NCBI GenBank assembly: GCA_000469685.2 | Contig: LS997565.1 | Coordinates: 5,420,005-5,484,004, forward strand | Origin: Haemonchus contortus | Lineage: Eukaryota > Nematoda > Chromadorea > Rhabditida > Trichostrongylidae | Direction: 5' to 3' | Length of the DNA: 64,000 nucleotides | Shown: positions 36,485 to 47,999 of the stretch, piece after piece | Layout of the letters: each line of letters begins with the position of its first letter | Position numbering within the stretch: the first letter of the stretch is position 1 | The notes under the pieces: model-generated | Databases searched by the model: none | The model's input: the letters and a program-made list of their open reading frames with translations, nothing else | Told to the model about the DNA's origin: nothing | Position numbers and translations under genes: made by a program

Positions 36485-39400
36485 TTAAAATAATGTCATA
36501 GTCGGAGGAAGATATGGACTTGCTTTCTGGGCGTCTCCAATATCAGGTCCACCAAGAAGGAGCGCACCGTGCATTTCGAAATTATCTGGGTGTTGTCCAT
36601 GAGTAGAACTTTGAAGCCTTTTTGCTCCGTAATCGAGTGCTCTGGAACATTAAAATTTTGAAAAGATTGATAAATTATGAAAGTAGGTAAGGTTACTCAG
36701 CGAAAATGTTGAATCCTCTACCTGTTCATTGAATCATTTGTGCAATTGTAATCAACTTCATATCCCACTTCAGGTTCAATTATTATATCACCAATTCGTG
36801 ATGGATGCCCTTTGAAATGATGGTAGTCAGGGAAGCTCTTAAATATCATTGGATTAAATACCCATAAAATGTGTCGCTGAGTTTTTAATGTTTCTACATT
36901 ACTTGAATTGTTTTTTTCAAACTTTGTCGACATTTCAAACGACTTTGCTTTCACTGTGAGAATTTGTTGGTCGGATCTCTGATCGTGCTAAATAGCATAC
37001 ATCCCAGTACGATCGCTACCCCTAAGAGCTGTAGACTCGCTATAAGCAGAGTTTCTGCGGCAGCATAAGTCAGAGTCCCCGTGCTTCAACCAAGATTCAC
37101 AGGCGCTGATCATGGCTGGCTGCAGAAGGGAAGTGGAGGGTTGAAATTATCAAAAACGAGGTTGTTGAACCAACTTTTGTCTCCATATATTGAAACTCGT
37201 TCGCACAATATCGCGGAGGATTCTACTTATATAATCGGCCAAGTGTGTCTGTTGGTGTGATTGTGTGTGTATGTGTGTGTCTGACTGGAAATTCATAACT
37301 CCTGCGCCCGTGGATCGAGAGCGTTCAAATTTGGTAGTAGCACAGGCGGCAGGATGGGAACACAGTGGGTGGCAGGACCAGACTCCGCCCAAAGGGGGCA
37401 GGTTTGTGAGAAATAAATGTTTGAGCGAGAATTCAGAACTCATGTCCCCGTGATCCTAGAGCACTCAAACTCTGTAGGAGTACAGGCGGCAGGATCAGAA
37501 CACTAATGTTGGGTAGCAAGACCAGACACCGCCCACAGTGGGCAGAGTTCGAACAAAATTTCATAACCTCTGTTCCCGTGCACCTAGAGCGTTCCAATTC
37601 AGTAGGACTCCAGGGAGAACGTCCGTTGCGCGTGTCCGTCGAAAGTAGGTCACCCCGCCCACTTCGCGCGCGGCGCACCCCACTGAGGTCTCGAGATGAT
37701 ATTACAGTACTACCAAGTGTCATTGGAGCAAATGATTTGCATTTGTCTGTGTTATCTTCTTCTTGAACTGACTGCTGTGGACCAAACGCAAAGCGTATGC
37801 CCCAGTGACAATTGCGACGTCTGTCAAATATCGCAGCCGCGTGCGTCGGCTGCGGCGTGACCTAGTTTCGACGGACACGCGCAACGAAGCGCACCCAGTA
37901 CTCCAGGGGTAGGATGGAAACACTTATGACGTGCAGCAGGACCAGAATCCGCCCACAATGGGCGGAGTTGGAGCGAAAATTCACAACTTCTGACCCCGTG
38001 GGCTTAGCACGTTCAAATTTGGTCGGAGTTATGGGAACAAGATGGGAACAGTAACTGTAGGTGGCAGGACCAGACCCCGCCCATAGGGGGCGGGGATTGC
38101 GCGAAAATTGTCAATTTGGCCCTGAAGCGTTCAAACTTGGTAGGAGTACAGGCGACAGGATGGGAACACTTAGTATAGGTGGCAGGTAAGGACCTTGCTC
38201 TCAGGGGCGGGGTTTGCGCGAAAATTGACAATTTGGCCATAGGGCGTTCAAAGTACTCCATTTGCACGAACGTCTCATGGAGGTACGATTCTTCAGCCCA
38301 TCTGTTCTTTTTTCTCTGAGTAATCGCGTTTGTGATATTATACGATGTTCTTACCGGACACAGCAAAGATGGCTTACAGAAAAAATCGCTCCCAATTCGG
38401 AGCTAATACTGAGGGTGTAGACTTTTAAGGAAAAAGAAGAATCCGAAGAGTTATTACGAATAGCAAATTCCTTACAGGAAGGAGGACCGCCCGGCGAAGC
38501 CGGGCGACGCCAGTATAAGGAGGGGAGCCCGACGTTAGCCGGGCGGCCCGACTGGTGACTTATATATCAAGTAGAGCTGTCAGAACCGTAATATTCTAGG
38601 GCATGAGTAGTTGGGACAGCCATTGAAAGAGCTCAATTATTCTCTCACGTTGGCGGACGCTTCCATGCGATTTTCACTTACATCTCCCTATATCAAGAAC
38701 CTTGTGAGCTAGTTCTGGGTTATGAGCTTCTTCAAATTTTCAAAATTCGTATCAGTGCGTGAAGCACCGAAAGAAAGGAGGTGAAATGGGAGGTCGACAA
38801 TAAATATTTTTTCCCCTCTTGAAGTGCCCATCGGAGGCTTTATGGTGAGTTTCCATGATGGAAAGTTTAAGGAGTTTCGTAGGGTTGAGTTCTTAGGTTT
38901 TGAGTTCCTAATTGATCTTGTGATTAAGGAATGATAAATTACCCAAAAGTTGCTTACGTCTTTTGTGTAGATTTTAATTTTCAGTTTGTTATCATTCACG
39001 GCTTTTGTCAAATTATTATAAACTTCATCAAAAAGAGCTTGATCAGTGGGGTAAAGTATGTTGTGTCCAGTCAGTACTCGGCTGAAATCTATGTATTCTC
39101 TTATGCATAAAACGTTTTTCGCGCCGCCGATCTGAAACAAAGCAGTCTGTTTCCAGAAGGTTCTCGAGAATAAATAAAGTGACACCAAGAGATTTGAGAT
39201 TCCGAAATTTCATGTGTTATGTGGTGAGCCGAACCTGTGCATGTCCGTGATCAGCCGCCAGTATAATATTGATTTCATCGATCAGATGGTATCTCCTCAT
39301 TTGGGCAATCAGATACCCAAAAACTTTGTCGAGTTCCGCCAGTATTTTGATGTATTTACCATCATAGAAGCCATGCTTATGAAGAGTTCTATCGGGTTCA

Positions 39401-42400
39401 TCAATATACCTTAATTGTTATAGTTTTAGGGGCTTATGCTTTTTTTGTAAGATTGAAGTCATGCTTGTATTAAGTCAGTGGGGGTATTTTTCGCGCCTGC
39501 TTTACATACCCCGCCTCTAACCGCTTGCCAAGTGGAGTCTGCTCAGCTCTGTCATACCCCTGGCGAGAATTCGCCCCTGAAGGGATTTTGGGACTTGTGT
39601 AGACATCTTTTTCTTGTAGCATCTTCTGTGATATCGACATTTTCTGTAGATTTGGACCAATTTTGGCAAAAGCTTCACTAAGATGTTGCTTGACTTCTTT
39701 GGTGTCTCGTGGAGCGCGGGTTCGGATGTCTCCTTCAGCCCATTCGCCTAACGAAGGCATACAATTTCGAGTAGTTCAGTTCCGTCTGATAAATCGTCGA
39801 TCACAATTCTAACCGTCCCAATCTCTGTTGGAAAGCGTCTAGATGTCCAGGATGTAGTCTTAGGTGTGATCAAGATGGGGTTTCGAATTCCTCTGTGACT
39901 ACGAGTGAACTCTTCGGAGGTTGGGCAGAAGCGGTTTCAGGTATTAATCGCCAGGCCAGAACTGCTGCCTAAACCCTGCAAGTTTGTTTTCCATCCAATG
40001 CTTTCCGGTTCAACATTGACAAAGCAGCGTTGAAAACTGACTGCTTTGCGGTTGTCTGGGAAGATCTGGTCGCACTTTTAGCCTTCGGAGCTTTAACAAT
40101 TCGCCAGGTTTTATCGATCAATCAAGAATTTTCCTTAGTGTTGCTCAGAAATTCTTGAGCGGGATAGTACCAGTGTCCTCACAAAGTCAATAGACGGGTT
40201 GTTGTATTCAGATAGCAGCCATCGGAATCATCTTGGTTTCCTCTTTCTCCGAAACAGATGCCACTAAAGGCATGACGGAGGAAAACGCCGAGAGCATGGA
40301 TCATCACTAACGCAAATTTTTTCAGCCTCAGTAGAGCCCAGTAAGGGCTGAAGTGAGCGGCCAAGCTTGTGCTTACCTATTTTACTCGACTAGCTACATA
40401 GGGACTTCATTACAATTATTATACTTCTGTTCTCACATCAATCAGGTTAGCTAATTATGAGTCAGTAAAGCGAATATCTCTAGTCACCTGCCGCTCAGCA
40501 GGTGGGTCAGACTCCGAACACTGTCCAGATTCCTGCAACTTGCGCAAATAGACTCACCATGCAACAAAATTGGCTGGATCCATATTTCTCGTAAAAAGCT
40601 TAATGATCTCGTCCACATCATCCATCCATTCTCTACTATCCTGATATTTTGTCCAACTCCTGTAAAATTTTTTGCAGTTGCTCCTGAGGACAAGCACGAA
40701 ACGGTGCATCTCTACGCTTGCTTTTGTTTTTCGGAGCTGACCGATAGGATCTTTGGTTTGTCATGGGGTTGAAAAAGCGGTTGGGTGTAGCGCTTTATAG
40801 TAAGGATAGGCACAGTGAGTTTACCGCACTTTCTCAATGTTGTAGCTGTAGCGACAAAGTACCACTAAAGCCTTTGGAGTTGGTTTCTGGTGGTTCCAAC
40901 ACCTCACAGTGCTGCGGCATAAATCTTTACTACCTTCTGAGGAGGTTCTGAGAAGGTTGGTGTTGATGGTAGTCGATTGCTACTGCTGACAATTTACAAG
41001 GGAATGGTTCAACATGACTTCAGTCCAGGTTATTGGTACTTCGAAAGTGAGATGTAACTATTATACAAGTGGGAGAAGACCTTAATTTGCGGCTTGGACT
41101 ATTTATGTGCAGTTTTCATTTGCAGTATTTTTTATCGTAGTTTAGGCAAAATTCTTCGATTATGGTGGTGGAATTGATTTTCTGCTTCTTTTTGTGAAAA
41201 TCATCAAAAACATACGAAAGGTACGTTGGCGCCCATCCGTCGGGGAAGGTTGCGTCACACATGGGCCATTGAATGCAAGCCGAGTGCCTCTCTAGACTTG
41301 CCCTGTAAATGGACTCATATTAGTAACACAATATGATCATTCTGTTACTTCCGTTCTGGGCCAGTCCGTGGAAGTGAGAGGTAAAGGTGATAGAGGCAGG
41401 AGATGGAGAGAGAGCGAGGAAGTAGAGCAAACCCTCAGCGCCAGTTTGTGAAATTTTGGAGAGTACGAACGGGAACAGCATGAAGACTCGGCTAAAGCGA
41501 CGGAATAAGTTTTGGCCCGGTACTAAAGCTGCCTACGATGTCGCGCCAGTGTGAATAATTACTGTGTTGCAGAAAAACTCGTTTCTGCAATTCTCTGAGA
41601 GGTACCAATAATGAGTAAACTAGGTAAACCTATTCACAGAGGTAAACCTATTCAATGTGATCTTCAGTGTGGTACCTTTCATTTGTAATCCATATGGGTT
41701 CTCCCGTATACCATGACCTTTTTCTGGCATTCCCGTTCATTCCTGGTCTCTCAGTGTAATTCCAATAGTCGAAGCTAAAATGAAAATATTTGATGGTGAG
41801 ATCTATGGTGAACATCTTATTGATTGACTCACAAATCGGCAGTGCCTGACTCTTTATCAATATCATAGAAAGCGTTGGAAACGATCCCGTGGCTTTCAGC
41901 ATGGAGGCCTAAAAATCATCTCATTGATACGAAACTATGAGATGAAGTGGGCGTTTTTGAAGGGGCTCAGTTGCAATTTTACGGGCCCTATCTGCAAACT
42001 CTGTTAGGTAGCGGACATCAGGAGCCAACTTTGACAGGAAGTTTTGGCTCCTCATCGGCCTACATCCATGAGATACGTCCGCTACTCATCCATCGCCACA
42101 GTATCGAGGATCCAGTTTGGAATTGAGAATTCGAGAGAGCGTTGCGGCGACTACTCGATTTTGCAGTCCGATGTGCTCAACTTATGTAGAATCGTCTCGA
42201 TGCATTAGCGGCCTAGCTACAAAAGATGTAGGGTGCCGCCCTAAGGTCATCAGTGCTTTCCTGGAACACCCCTAAGCAAGCTGATGCAACTGCATGTCGC
42301 TCGGGAGTCCTCCGTCTTCCCAAAAGTTTCCTCTTCTGAATTTTCGAGGCATTGCTCAGTCTAATCCGCCCCTTTTCCTTTGTTTTTTAGCAAAGACGAA

Positions 42401-42963
42401 ACCCGTACAGGTAGTGCAAAATTAGCAGGCAACATCAGGTGTTGAAAGGGCGGGTTGAGAAGCAACAAACAGAGGGAGCTGTCCAAGAGTCTTTCGAGAT
42501 GATGCCGTAAGATTTACAACTTTCTGGCAGGAATGATCAAAAGTTAGTGCACATTCGATACGAACAAGGGAAAGTCGGACGTTTTGTAACGAATTGATGA
42601 TCGGCTGCAATGTTGTTGATACCCGCCAAAACCTAAAGTAATAGTTTTGAACATCCCACCCACCTGTCACCATACCCATGTAGTTGGTTGACGTCATCGT
42701 CATATATTGAGGTCTCATTCCTCTTAAAAACCATGTATTTTGAGTAGCCCATCTATGTAGATTTGGAACCTTCAAGATTCGGTCTTTGGTAGATTAACGC
42801 AGTTTCCTCGGAATATTGATGAACTTGCACTCACTGTATAACCAGAAATAGAATCGTATCTTAAACCGTCCATTGATATGAGGAGCACTTTTGGAAAGCG
42901 GCTCAAAGAGTTTGCCAAATGAAGCCAAAGAAGGATCACTCCAGTCACGTAGAGGTAAACCAT
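36485..42963 (-). CDS. Secreted ENPP-type nucleotide pyrophosphatase/phosphodiesterase, complete
   Basis: Ten minus-strand exons (42963-42835, 42769-42664, 41908-41833, 41774-41676, 41302-41216, 40659-40558, 39409-39235, 39131-38958, 36837-36722, 36641-36485) join in phase to 1,221 nt, 406 aa. The family is a type I phosphodiesterase (alkaline-phosphatase superfamily, two zinc ions), which hydrolyses extracellular nucleotides or phospholipids. Residues 1-18 look like a signal peptide (VYLYVTGVILLWLHLA). The metal and catalytic set is complete: D32 (LLISMDGLR), the Thr nucleophile near T69 (MTMTSTNY), D206 and H210 (DEPDRTLHKHG), D253 and H254 (AADHGH), and H369 (THGQHPDN). VTGLHAESHGIVSN is diagnostic. 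No nuclease-like domain follows, so this is the short form. Acceptors of exons 2, 7 and 9 end in AAG. Substrate cannot be read from sequence. Confidence 0.88.
37290..38260. repeat. Diverged GC-rich minisatellite units inside the ENPP intron
   Basis: Several imperfect units of about 127-136 bp carry the same landmarks as the array at 48,531: GCGTTCAAA/TTTGGTAGGAGTACAGG, GACAGGATGGGAACAC, AGACTCCGCCC, GGGGGCGGGG and GCGAAAATT. Units begin near 37,305, 37,440, 37,568 (interrupted by a MITE), 37,980 and 38,105. They lie in intron 8 of the ENPP gene. Confidence 0.75.
37616..37899. mobile_element. 284-bp MITE with 9-bp target duplication
   Basis: The element interrupts a minisatellite unit. ACTCCAGGG occurs on both sides (37,607-37,615 and 37,900-37,908). 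The inner ends share inverted repeats GTTGCGCGTGTCCGTCGAAA (left near 37,626, complement near 37,868). An 8-9 bp duplication fits the Mutator-like or hAT superfamilies; the termini do not decide between them. It is non-coding. Confidence 0.75.
38488..38506. repeat. GC hairpin
   Basis: CGCCCGGC and GCCGGGCG form an 8-bp stem with loop GAA. A related GCCCG/CGGGC pair follows at about 38,527-38,545, so the unit is repeated in diverged form. It lies in an intron of the ENPP gene. Confidence 0.6.
39470..39760 (-). other. Unassigned 96-codon ORF in an ENPP intron
   Basis: The ORF is polar and Lys/Gln-rich (DTKEVKQHLSEAFAKIG, SQKMLQEKDVY) and open for its full length. The sequence upstream on the same strand up to about 40,100 keeps short coding-like pieces broken by stops. 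It may be a decayed retroelement gag or an inserted gene fragment; no motif decides this. Confidence 0.25.
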
Positions 42964-43718
42964 TCCTACCTGAAATAACGCTGAGTGTGCCCCTGGAAAC
43001 CGTGGTCCCGCAAAAATAGTGTAAAATGGTAATAGCGGATCCGTTGAAAGGTGTTCGGCGTTGATCAATCCTTTTGCCGGGATGCGCCCCCATTCCCAGT
43101 GAGAGTCGTAGTGGGTATTGAGTGTGTGAATTCTTATTCAATGCAAACACAGAAACACAACCATAAGTCATGCTCACAGGCGGCTCCTCGAAAAGAAGCC
43201 AGTATAAAGGCAAGTGGGGAAGGCCAACGTACACAACTAGAAGTTAACCTACAGTTGAGATTGGCCGTAGCAGTAGCGGGTGATCCCAAGAACTGATCGG
43301 GCGCTTATTGTCTTGGTGTCTTGCCGTTCGGTCGACTTCAAGGTAAAAAGGCGAGGTGCCTGCCGCGGTCCCGCTAAGAAGTTACCGTAAATGGTAACGA
43401 GCGGGAGGACGTCTCGTGGCTATGGTTGGCCTGCAACTCTGAGACCTCTGTCATCACACTATTATCGTCGCTTTGTCTGTCGTCGTCCATAGTCCTACCA
43501 CTTACATCGTCACCTCCAGGGCAATGCCAACTTGCACCAATGCACGTCCAATGCTTCCATGTATTGCTCACTGCCGCAGTGAACTTTAGCGACATGAGGA
43601 ACAACCAGTTCTACTGACAGCCATTGTGGATGGGCTTGGGTGCCGAGGTTCCTCCGAAAGATGATGGACGCCCCATGTCTGACTTTCAATTAATCTCGGC
43701 ATATTGAAACAACTTCCT
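42964..43718. other. Upstream region of the ENPP gene
   Basis: This should hold the promoter and 5' untranslated region of the minus-strand gene starting at 42,963. Two ORFs around 43,374-43,617 lie opposite each other with no family features. No promoter motif is clear. Confidence 0.3.
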
Positions 43719-43964
43719 CGTTAGTTGTATTAACCTTCGAGGTTGCTAATAACACTTTATACAAGGCTTACATTTCGGCAATATTGGCATCGTCGGAGCC
43801 TGTAAATCGAAACAATATTTGTGATTCATAGATTACCTTTTCAAATTGGTAATCTGGATCGTAAATATTGTTTCGACTTACAGGCTCCGGCGATGGCGAT
43901 ATTGCCGAAACGTAAGCCGTGTGTAAAGTGTTATTAGCAATCTTGAAGGCTAATACAACTAACG
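43719..43964. mobile_element. 246-bp palindromic foldback element
   Basis: The whole element is an inverted repeat: CGTTAGTTGTATTA at 43,719 is mirrored by TAATACAACTAACG ending at 43,964. The arms are about 118 bp with a centre near 43,840 (TTTTCAAATT), and differ at a modest number of positions. It is non-coding and different in sequence from the elements at 20,111 and 25,153. Confidence 0.85.
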
Positions 43965-44770
43965 ACGATGATGGATGCTTCAGATGGCTCGGTTAGCTGT
44001 AGCAGAGACCGTACCGGTTCCTAAGGGGTTAAGTGCGGATGCGTTCTCGTACACTTGACCATTTATTCCTTGCTTTTCCTTTATTCAATGGCACACCAAT
44101 TTTTCTGCCGCCAATCGTCCCTGGTTTGTCACTCGAAGTTCTCACCAATACTTACCAATGCTGTCGAGTGATGATACAAAACTGTCACGATGTTCATTAC
44201 CCCTCTTATTTTCTCGTGCGCGTAGGTCATTGGTGGAGATTTTCATATTATCTTTAGTCGGATAAGTTTTGTGACAATTGACATCAGATTTAGGAGAATA
44301 CGTGGTTCCTGCCTATTGACTCATGAAGCTCGAAGCCTTCGTTTAATTCGATAGCAATGATGAACCAGTGTTCGTTCTCATCGTACAGTTGTAACTACGA
44401 TAAGCCCTTATAACTGCACCTATCACCCATCTTTTGTCATCTTGCTTTATAAGATCGTCTTCTCCTATGATACACAGCAACAGGTCAAGGCTCCATCGTG
44501 TGTGTCAAAAAAGGCAGCAACGAATAATTTAAGATTACTTGTTATTCTTTATCTACTCTTATCTGTAATCCGTTATCTGCGACCCAATCACGCCCTATAA
44601 TACACATTGAAGTAGCATCACTCCACTCCAAAAGAGAAAGTGATCTGGTAACAGTTGTCAGCGCTTTTAGTGGTTATTTGTCTTTGTCACAAATCATCCA
44701 ATCTCAACATATCTTGCATCACTTTCCATAGTGTCAAGCTTTCACTTAGAGCTCAAAATGCACCACCGAC
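43965..44770. other. No gene recognised
   Basis: I see nothing beyond short chance ORFs between the foldback element and the 3' end of the RTE LINE. Confidence 0.3.
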
Positions 44771-44812
44771 TCTTCTTCTTCTTCTTCTTCTTCTTCTTCT
44801 TCTACTTCTTAT
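44771..44812. repeat. (CTT)n microsatellite at the LINE 3' end
   Basis: About ten TTC/CTT units with a few changes mark the 3' terminus of the minus-strand RTE element. Confidence 0.9.
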
Positions 44813-45154
44813 TCTCCCCAGCGTTAAACCCGCGCCGTCGCAGGGCCCGCTGTTCTTTTCAGCTGTCTCCATTTCATTCTATCTACGGCATCTTCTGCCG
44901 TCCCCTTGGCTTCGACGAGGTCCTTCCTGTTCACGTCCCGCCATCTCTCCTTTGGAGCTCCTCGCGGTCGTTTACCCTGAGCCTCGAACTCCATAGCTTC
45001 CCTTATCGGATGGCTCTGTGGTCTTCATAGTACATGCACGAACCATCGCAGGCGCTGCTCTCTCATCTTCAGTTGAACTGGTGCTGTTTGCATAGCCGTT
45101 CCGACGCCTTGATTTCTGACCCGAACCAGCGGCGTCCAGCCGCAGGCCCATCTG

Positions 45155-45252
45155 AGCCCGTGAATCCCATGAAGGACAGCTCCACTCCGCTGAAATGAGC
45201 AATCTCATTTCAGCGGAGTGGAGCTGTCCTCCATGGGATTTACTCACGGGCT
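45155..45252. repeat. Snap-back inverted duplication within the LINE
   Basis: The arms 45,155-45,199 and 45,204-45,252 are reverse complements apart from a three-base indel and one or two changes, with only four bases between them. One arm is normal RTE coding sequence (SKSHGGQLHSAEMRLL); the other is its inverted copy, replacing the expected downstream coding sequence. Confidence 0.85.
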
Positions 45253-47559
45253 AACACTCGCTGCCGTAGAGCATCGTGGACCTTATCACTGTCCGATTCA
45301 CCTTTCCTTTGAGGTCCTGCCTGGAGCGCCGACGGTCGCAGAGGATAACGGTGGACTCCCTCCACTTCATCCATGTCGCATTTATTCGGGATTTTACGGC
45401 CTGTTCCACGCTACCTAGATCACTCCCCAAGTAGCGGAAGTTGTGGACCTTTTCGATGGCTTCCCCGCAACCGTCGACGATTGACTCCGTGCCCTTTTCG
45501 GAGCTGAGGAACTTGGTCTTCTTCACGTTCAGCCGGAGACTCTCCGCCCATACCCTCTGCCAATTCTGGAGTTTGTCCTGGAGTTCTTCCTTGCTCTCCG
45601 CTATCAAAGCAACGTAATCAGCGCAGAATATGGTCTGCAGTGGTCCACCCATGAGTTCTTCTGTGGTGACGTCCATCGTGAGCAGCAAGAGGAACGGGCT
45701 CAGAGCTGATCCCTGGTGTATTCCAACCGTGACATGTTGCTCCGGTTTGGCCGTGTGGGGTGCGATTGTTGTGGTGGAGACATCGTACATGTCCTTCACC
45801 AGAGAGATCAAGTGTTCTGGAACCACTCGTTTTCGGAGCGCTCTCTAGAGGACTTGTTGCGGGAGACGGTCGAAAGCCTTCTCCAGATCAAGGAAGGCCA
45901 GGTAGCAGGGTCTACGCTTTTCTCGATACTTTTCCATAACTCGCCTAGCTATGGAGATGGCATCCGTTGTAGACCTTTCAGGCATGAAGCCGAACTGCTC
46001 CTGCGAGATTAGGACCAATTCTCTCAGCCGAACTGCTGCGAGATTGGGCCCAATTCTATCAATCTTGAGTCGACCGGCCGCTCGTACAGTTTCATCATGT
46101 GTGCAGTCAACCTGATTCCCCGGTAGTAAGAACACTCCATCGAGTTTCCCTTCTGCTTGAAGATGGAAAAGATAGTACTCCTCCTCCACGCATACGGGAT
46201 TCTTCGTTTAGCGGTGACAGTGTTCAGGAATCGGGTGAGCCACACTACCCCGCGCTCTCCGAGCGCCTTCCACGCCTTGATCGGTACTCCATCCGGACCA
46301 GTTGTCTTCCCAACCTTCATCTTTCCATTGCTCTACGCACCTCATTCTCTGTCCAGAGATTGATGGGGCCAGCCGTTGCCTCTAATTATGAGCTGTTCTT
46401 AGGGGCGAATTCTTCGTTGAGGAGACCGTCGAAGTACTCCTTCCACCTACGCCTGACCTCGCTAGGCTTTCTCAGGATTGCACTCTTGCTGTTCCTGACG
46501 GACTTCACTACCCCGATGTCCTGAGTGGCGCGATGACGCGCTTTCGCCAGGCAGAATACGTACTTTCTCCTTCTCGACTGTCGAGTTTCTCATATAAGGT
46601 GTCATACAAGGCCAAGGCGAAGAGGCTTGCCGAGCCTTTTGGAAGTTCTGTAGGCAGCTAGGTCCTCTGGAGCTCGCGTCCTTCGCCAGCGCTTGTGGGC
46701 CGTTTTCTCCTGCCTCACAACTCGTTGGACTTCATCGTTCCAAAACTATGCTTCCTTGTCACCTTGGGAACCACCTCGAGTTTCCCTGAGCGTGTCCTTT
46801 GCACATCGCAGGATGACCTTCACAGGGTTGCTCCAGGTCTGCTGGATCGGCCCTTCGGGATTTGGAAGTTCAGCTTCCAGTCTAGTTCTTTCACTCAACC
46901 GCTGTAGGTTACCTTCTGGGACTTTCTTTTCGCGAAAAAGGTGCTGCAGACCGCCAAGTCGTGGGCTATGGCCAGAGCAAAGACTTTCATTCTTCTTTTC
47001 TGACTCGTGCTCCTCTACCTCCATGTACCCTTTCCAGTCCCCTCCTTTCACTGCCGACGTGTCCGTTCAGATCACCTGCTATGGTGAGATAGTCTTCCTC
47101 CGAAACTGATCGGATGGCTTTGTCAAGACTCAAATAGAACTCATCCTTTTCATAGAAGGGGCAGCCGGCTTGAGATGCTTACACTGATATTACTGTCAAG
47201 TATCCCTCCTTCGTGTCTATAACAAAGCCATGATTCGACTGCTGATTCTGTTGACGGCGGAGACAGAGTCTTTCAGAGGCTCTGCCACTGCTAGGCCACA
47301 TCATTTCGTTTGGTGTCTTCTCCGTTGTAGAAGAATTTGACACCCTCTCCATTTTCTCTGGCTTTTGCTTCCTTCCAGCGGGTCTCCTGAGAGCATAGGA
47401 CGTGGATGTTCCTGTGCTTCATAAGATCAGCGACCTCCCGGGACTTCCCAGCAAGCGACCCCACATTTGAAGTCCCTATTCGAACTAACTCCTTTGGACG
47501 ACTCTTCGAGAATTTAGCCATACTTATTGTGACTGGTTTCTCCATCAGCCGGCCTGTCA

Positions 47560-47990
47560 GGTGGGGACATGAGTTATGAATTTTCGATCAAACCCCGCCC
47601 CTTGTGGGCGGAGTCTGGTTCTACCACCCATCATAGTTTTCCCATCACGGTGTCTGTACTCCTACCAAGTTTGAACTTTCTAGGTCCATGGGGACATGAG
47701 TTATGAATTTTCGCCCAAACCTCGCCCCTTGTGGGCGGAGTCTGGTTCTACCACCCATCATAGTTTTCCCATCCCGGTGTCTGTACTCCTACCAAGTTTG
47801 AACTTTCTAGGTCCATGGGGACATGAGTTATGAATTTTCGCCCAAACCCCGCCCCTTGTGGGTGGAGTCTGGTTCTGCCGCCCACCATAAGTTTTGCCTC
47901 CATGACGCCTGTACTCCTACCAAATTTGAACTCTCTAAGTCCATGGGAACTGGAATTATGGATTTTCGTATATAAATGTAAGAAGGGATG
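47560..47990 (-). repeat. Minisatellite, about 3.5 units, inverse orientation
   Basis: Units of about 127 bp contain GAATTTTCGCCCAAACC, CGCCCCTTGTGGGCGGAG, TCTGGTTCTACCACCCATCA and CCTACCAAGTTTGAAC. They are the reverse complement of the array at 48,531. They abut the 5' end of the RTE element. Confidence 0.9.
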
Positions 47991-47999
47991 TGAGCTTCG

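Larger units (their letters stand above)
44771..47545 (-). mobile_element. RTE-type non-LTR retrotransposon (LINE), near full length, inactive
   Basis: On the minus strand an AP-type endonuclease opens at 47,545 (RIGTSNVGSLAGKSREVADL, then QETRWKEAKA). It continues through frameshifts (DLNGHVG near 47,060; ADPA...DLEQPCEGHP-type relics near 46,830) to the reverse transcriptase: KTTGPDGVPIKAWKAL (46,320), YYRGIRL, EQFGFMPERSTTDAI, LEKAFDRLP (45,850), GIHQGSALSPFL, FCADYVALIAES, LRLNVKKTKF, and a tail WRDVNRKDLVEAKG near 44,900. It ends in a (GAA)n tail, seen as (CTT)n at 44,771-44,812. Order, motifs and microsatellite tail fit the RTE clade. The catalytic FADD box is changed to ADY, and there are several frameshifts and stops, so it cannot retrotranspose itself. 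Confidence 0.9.

Noticed and set aside
44655..45418. Plus-strand ORFs over the RTE element
   Set aside because: They are antisense shadows of the reverse transcriptase and its (CTT)n tail.
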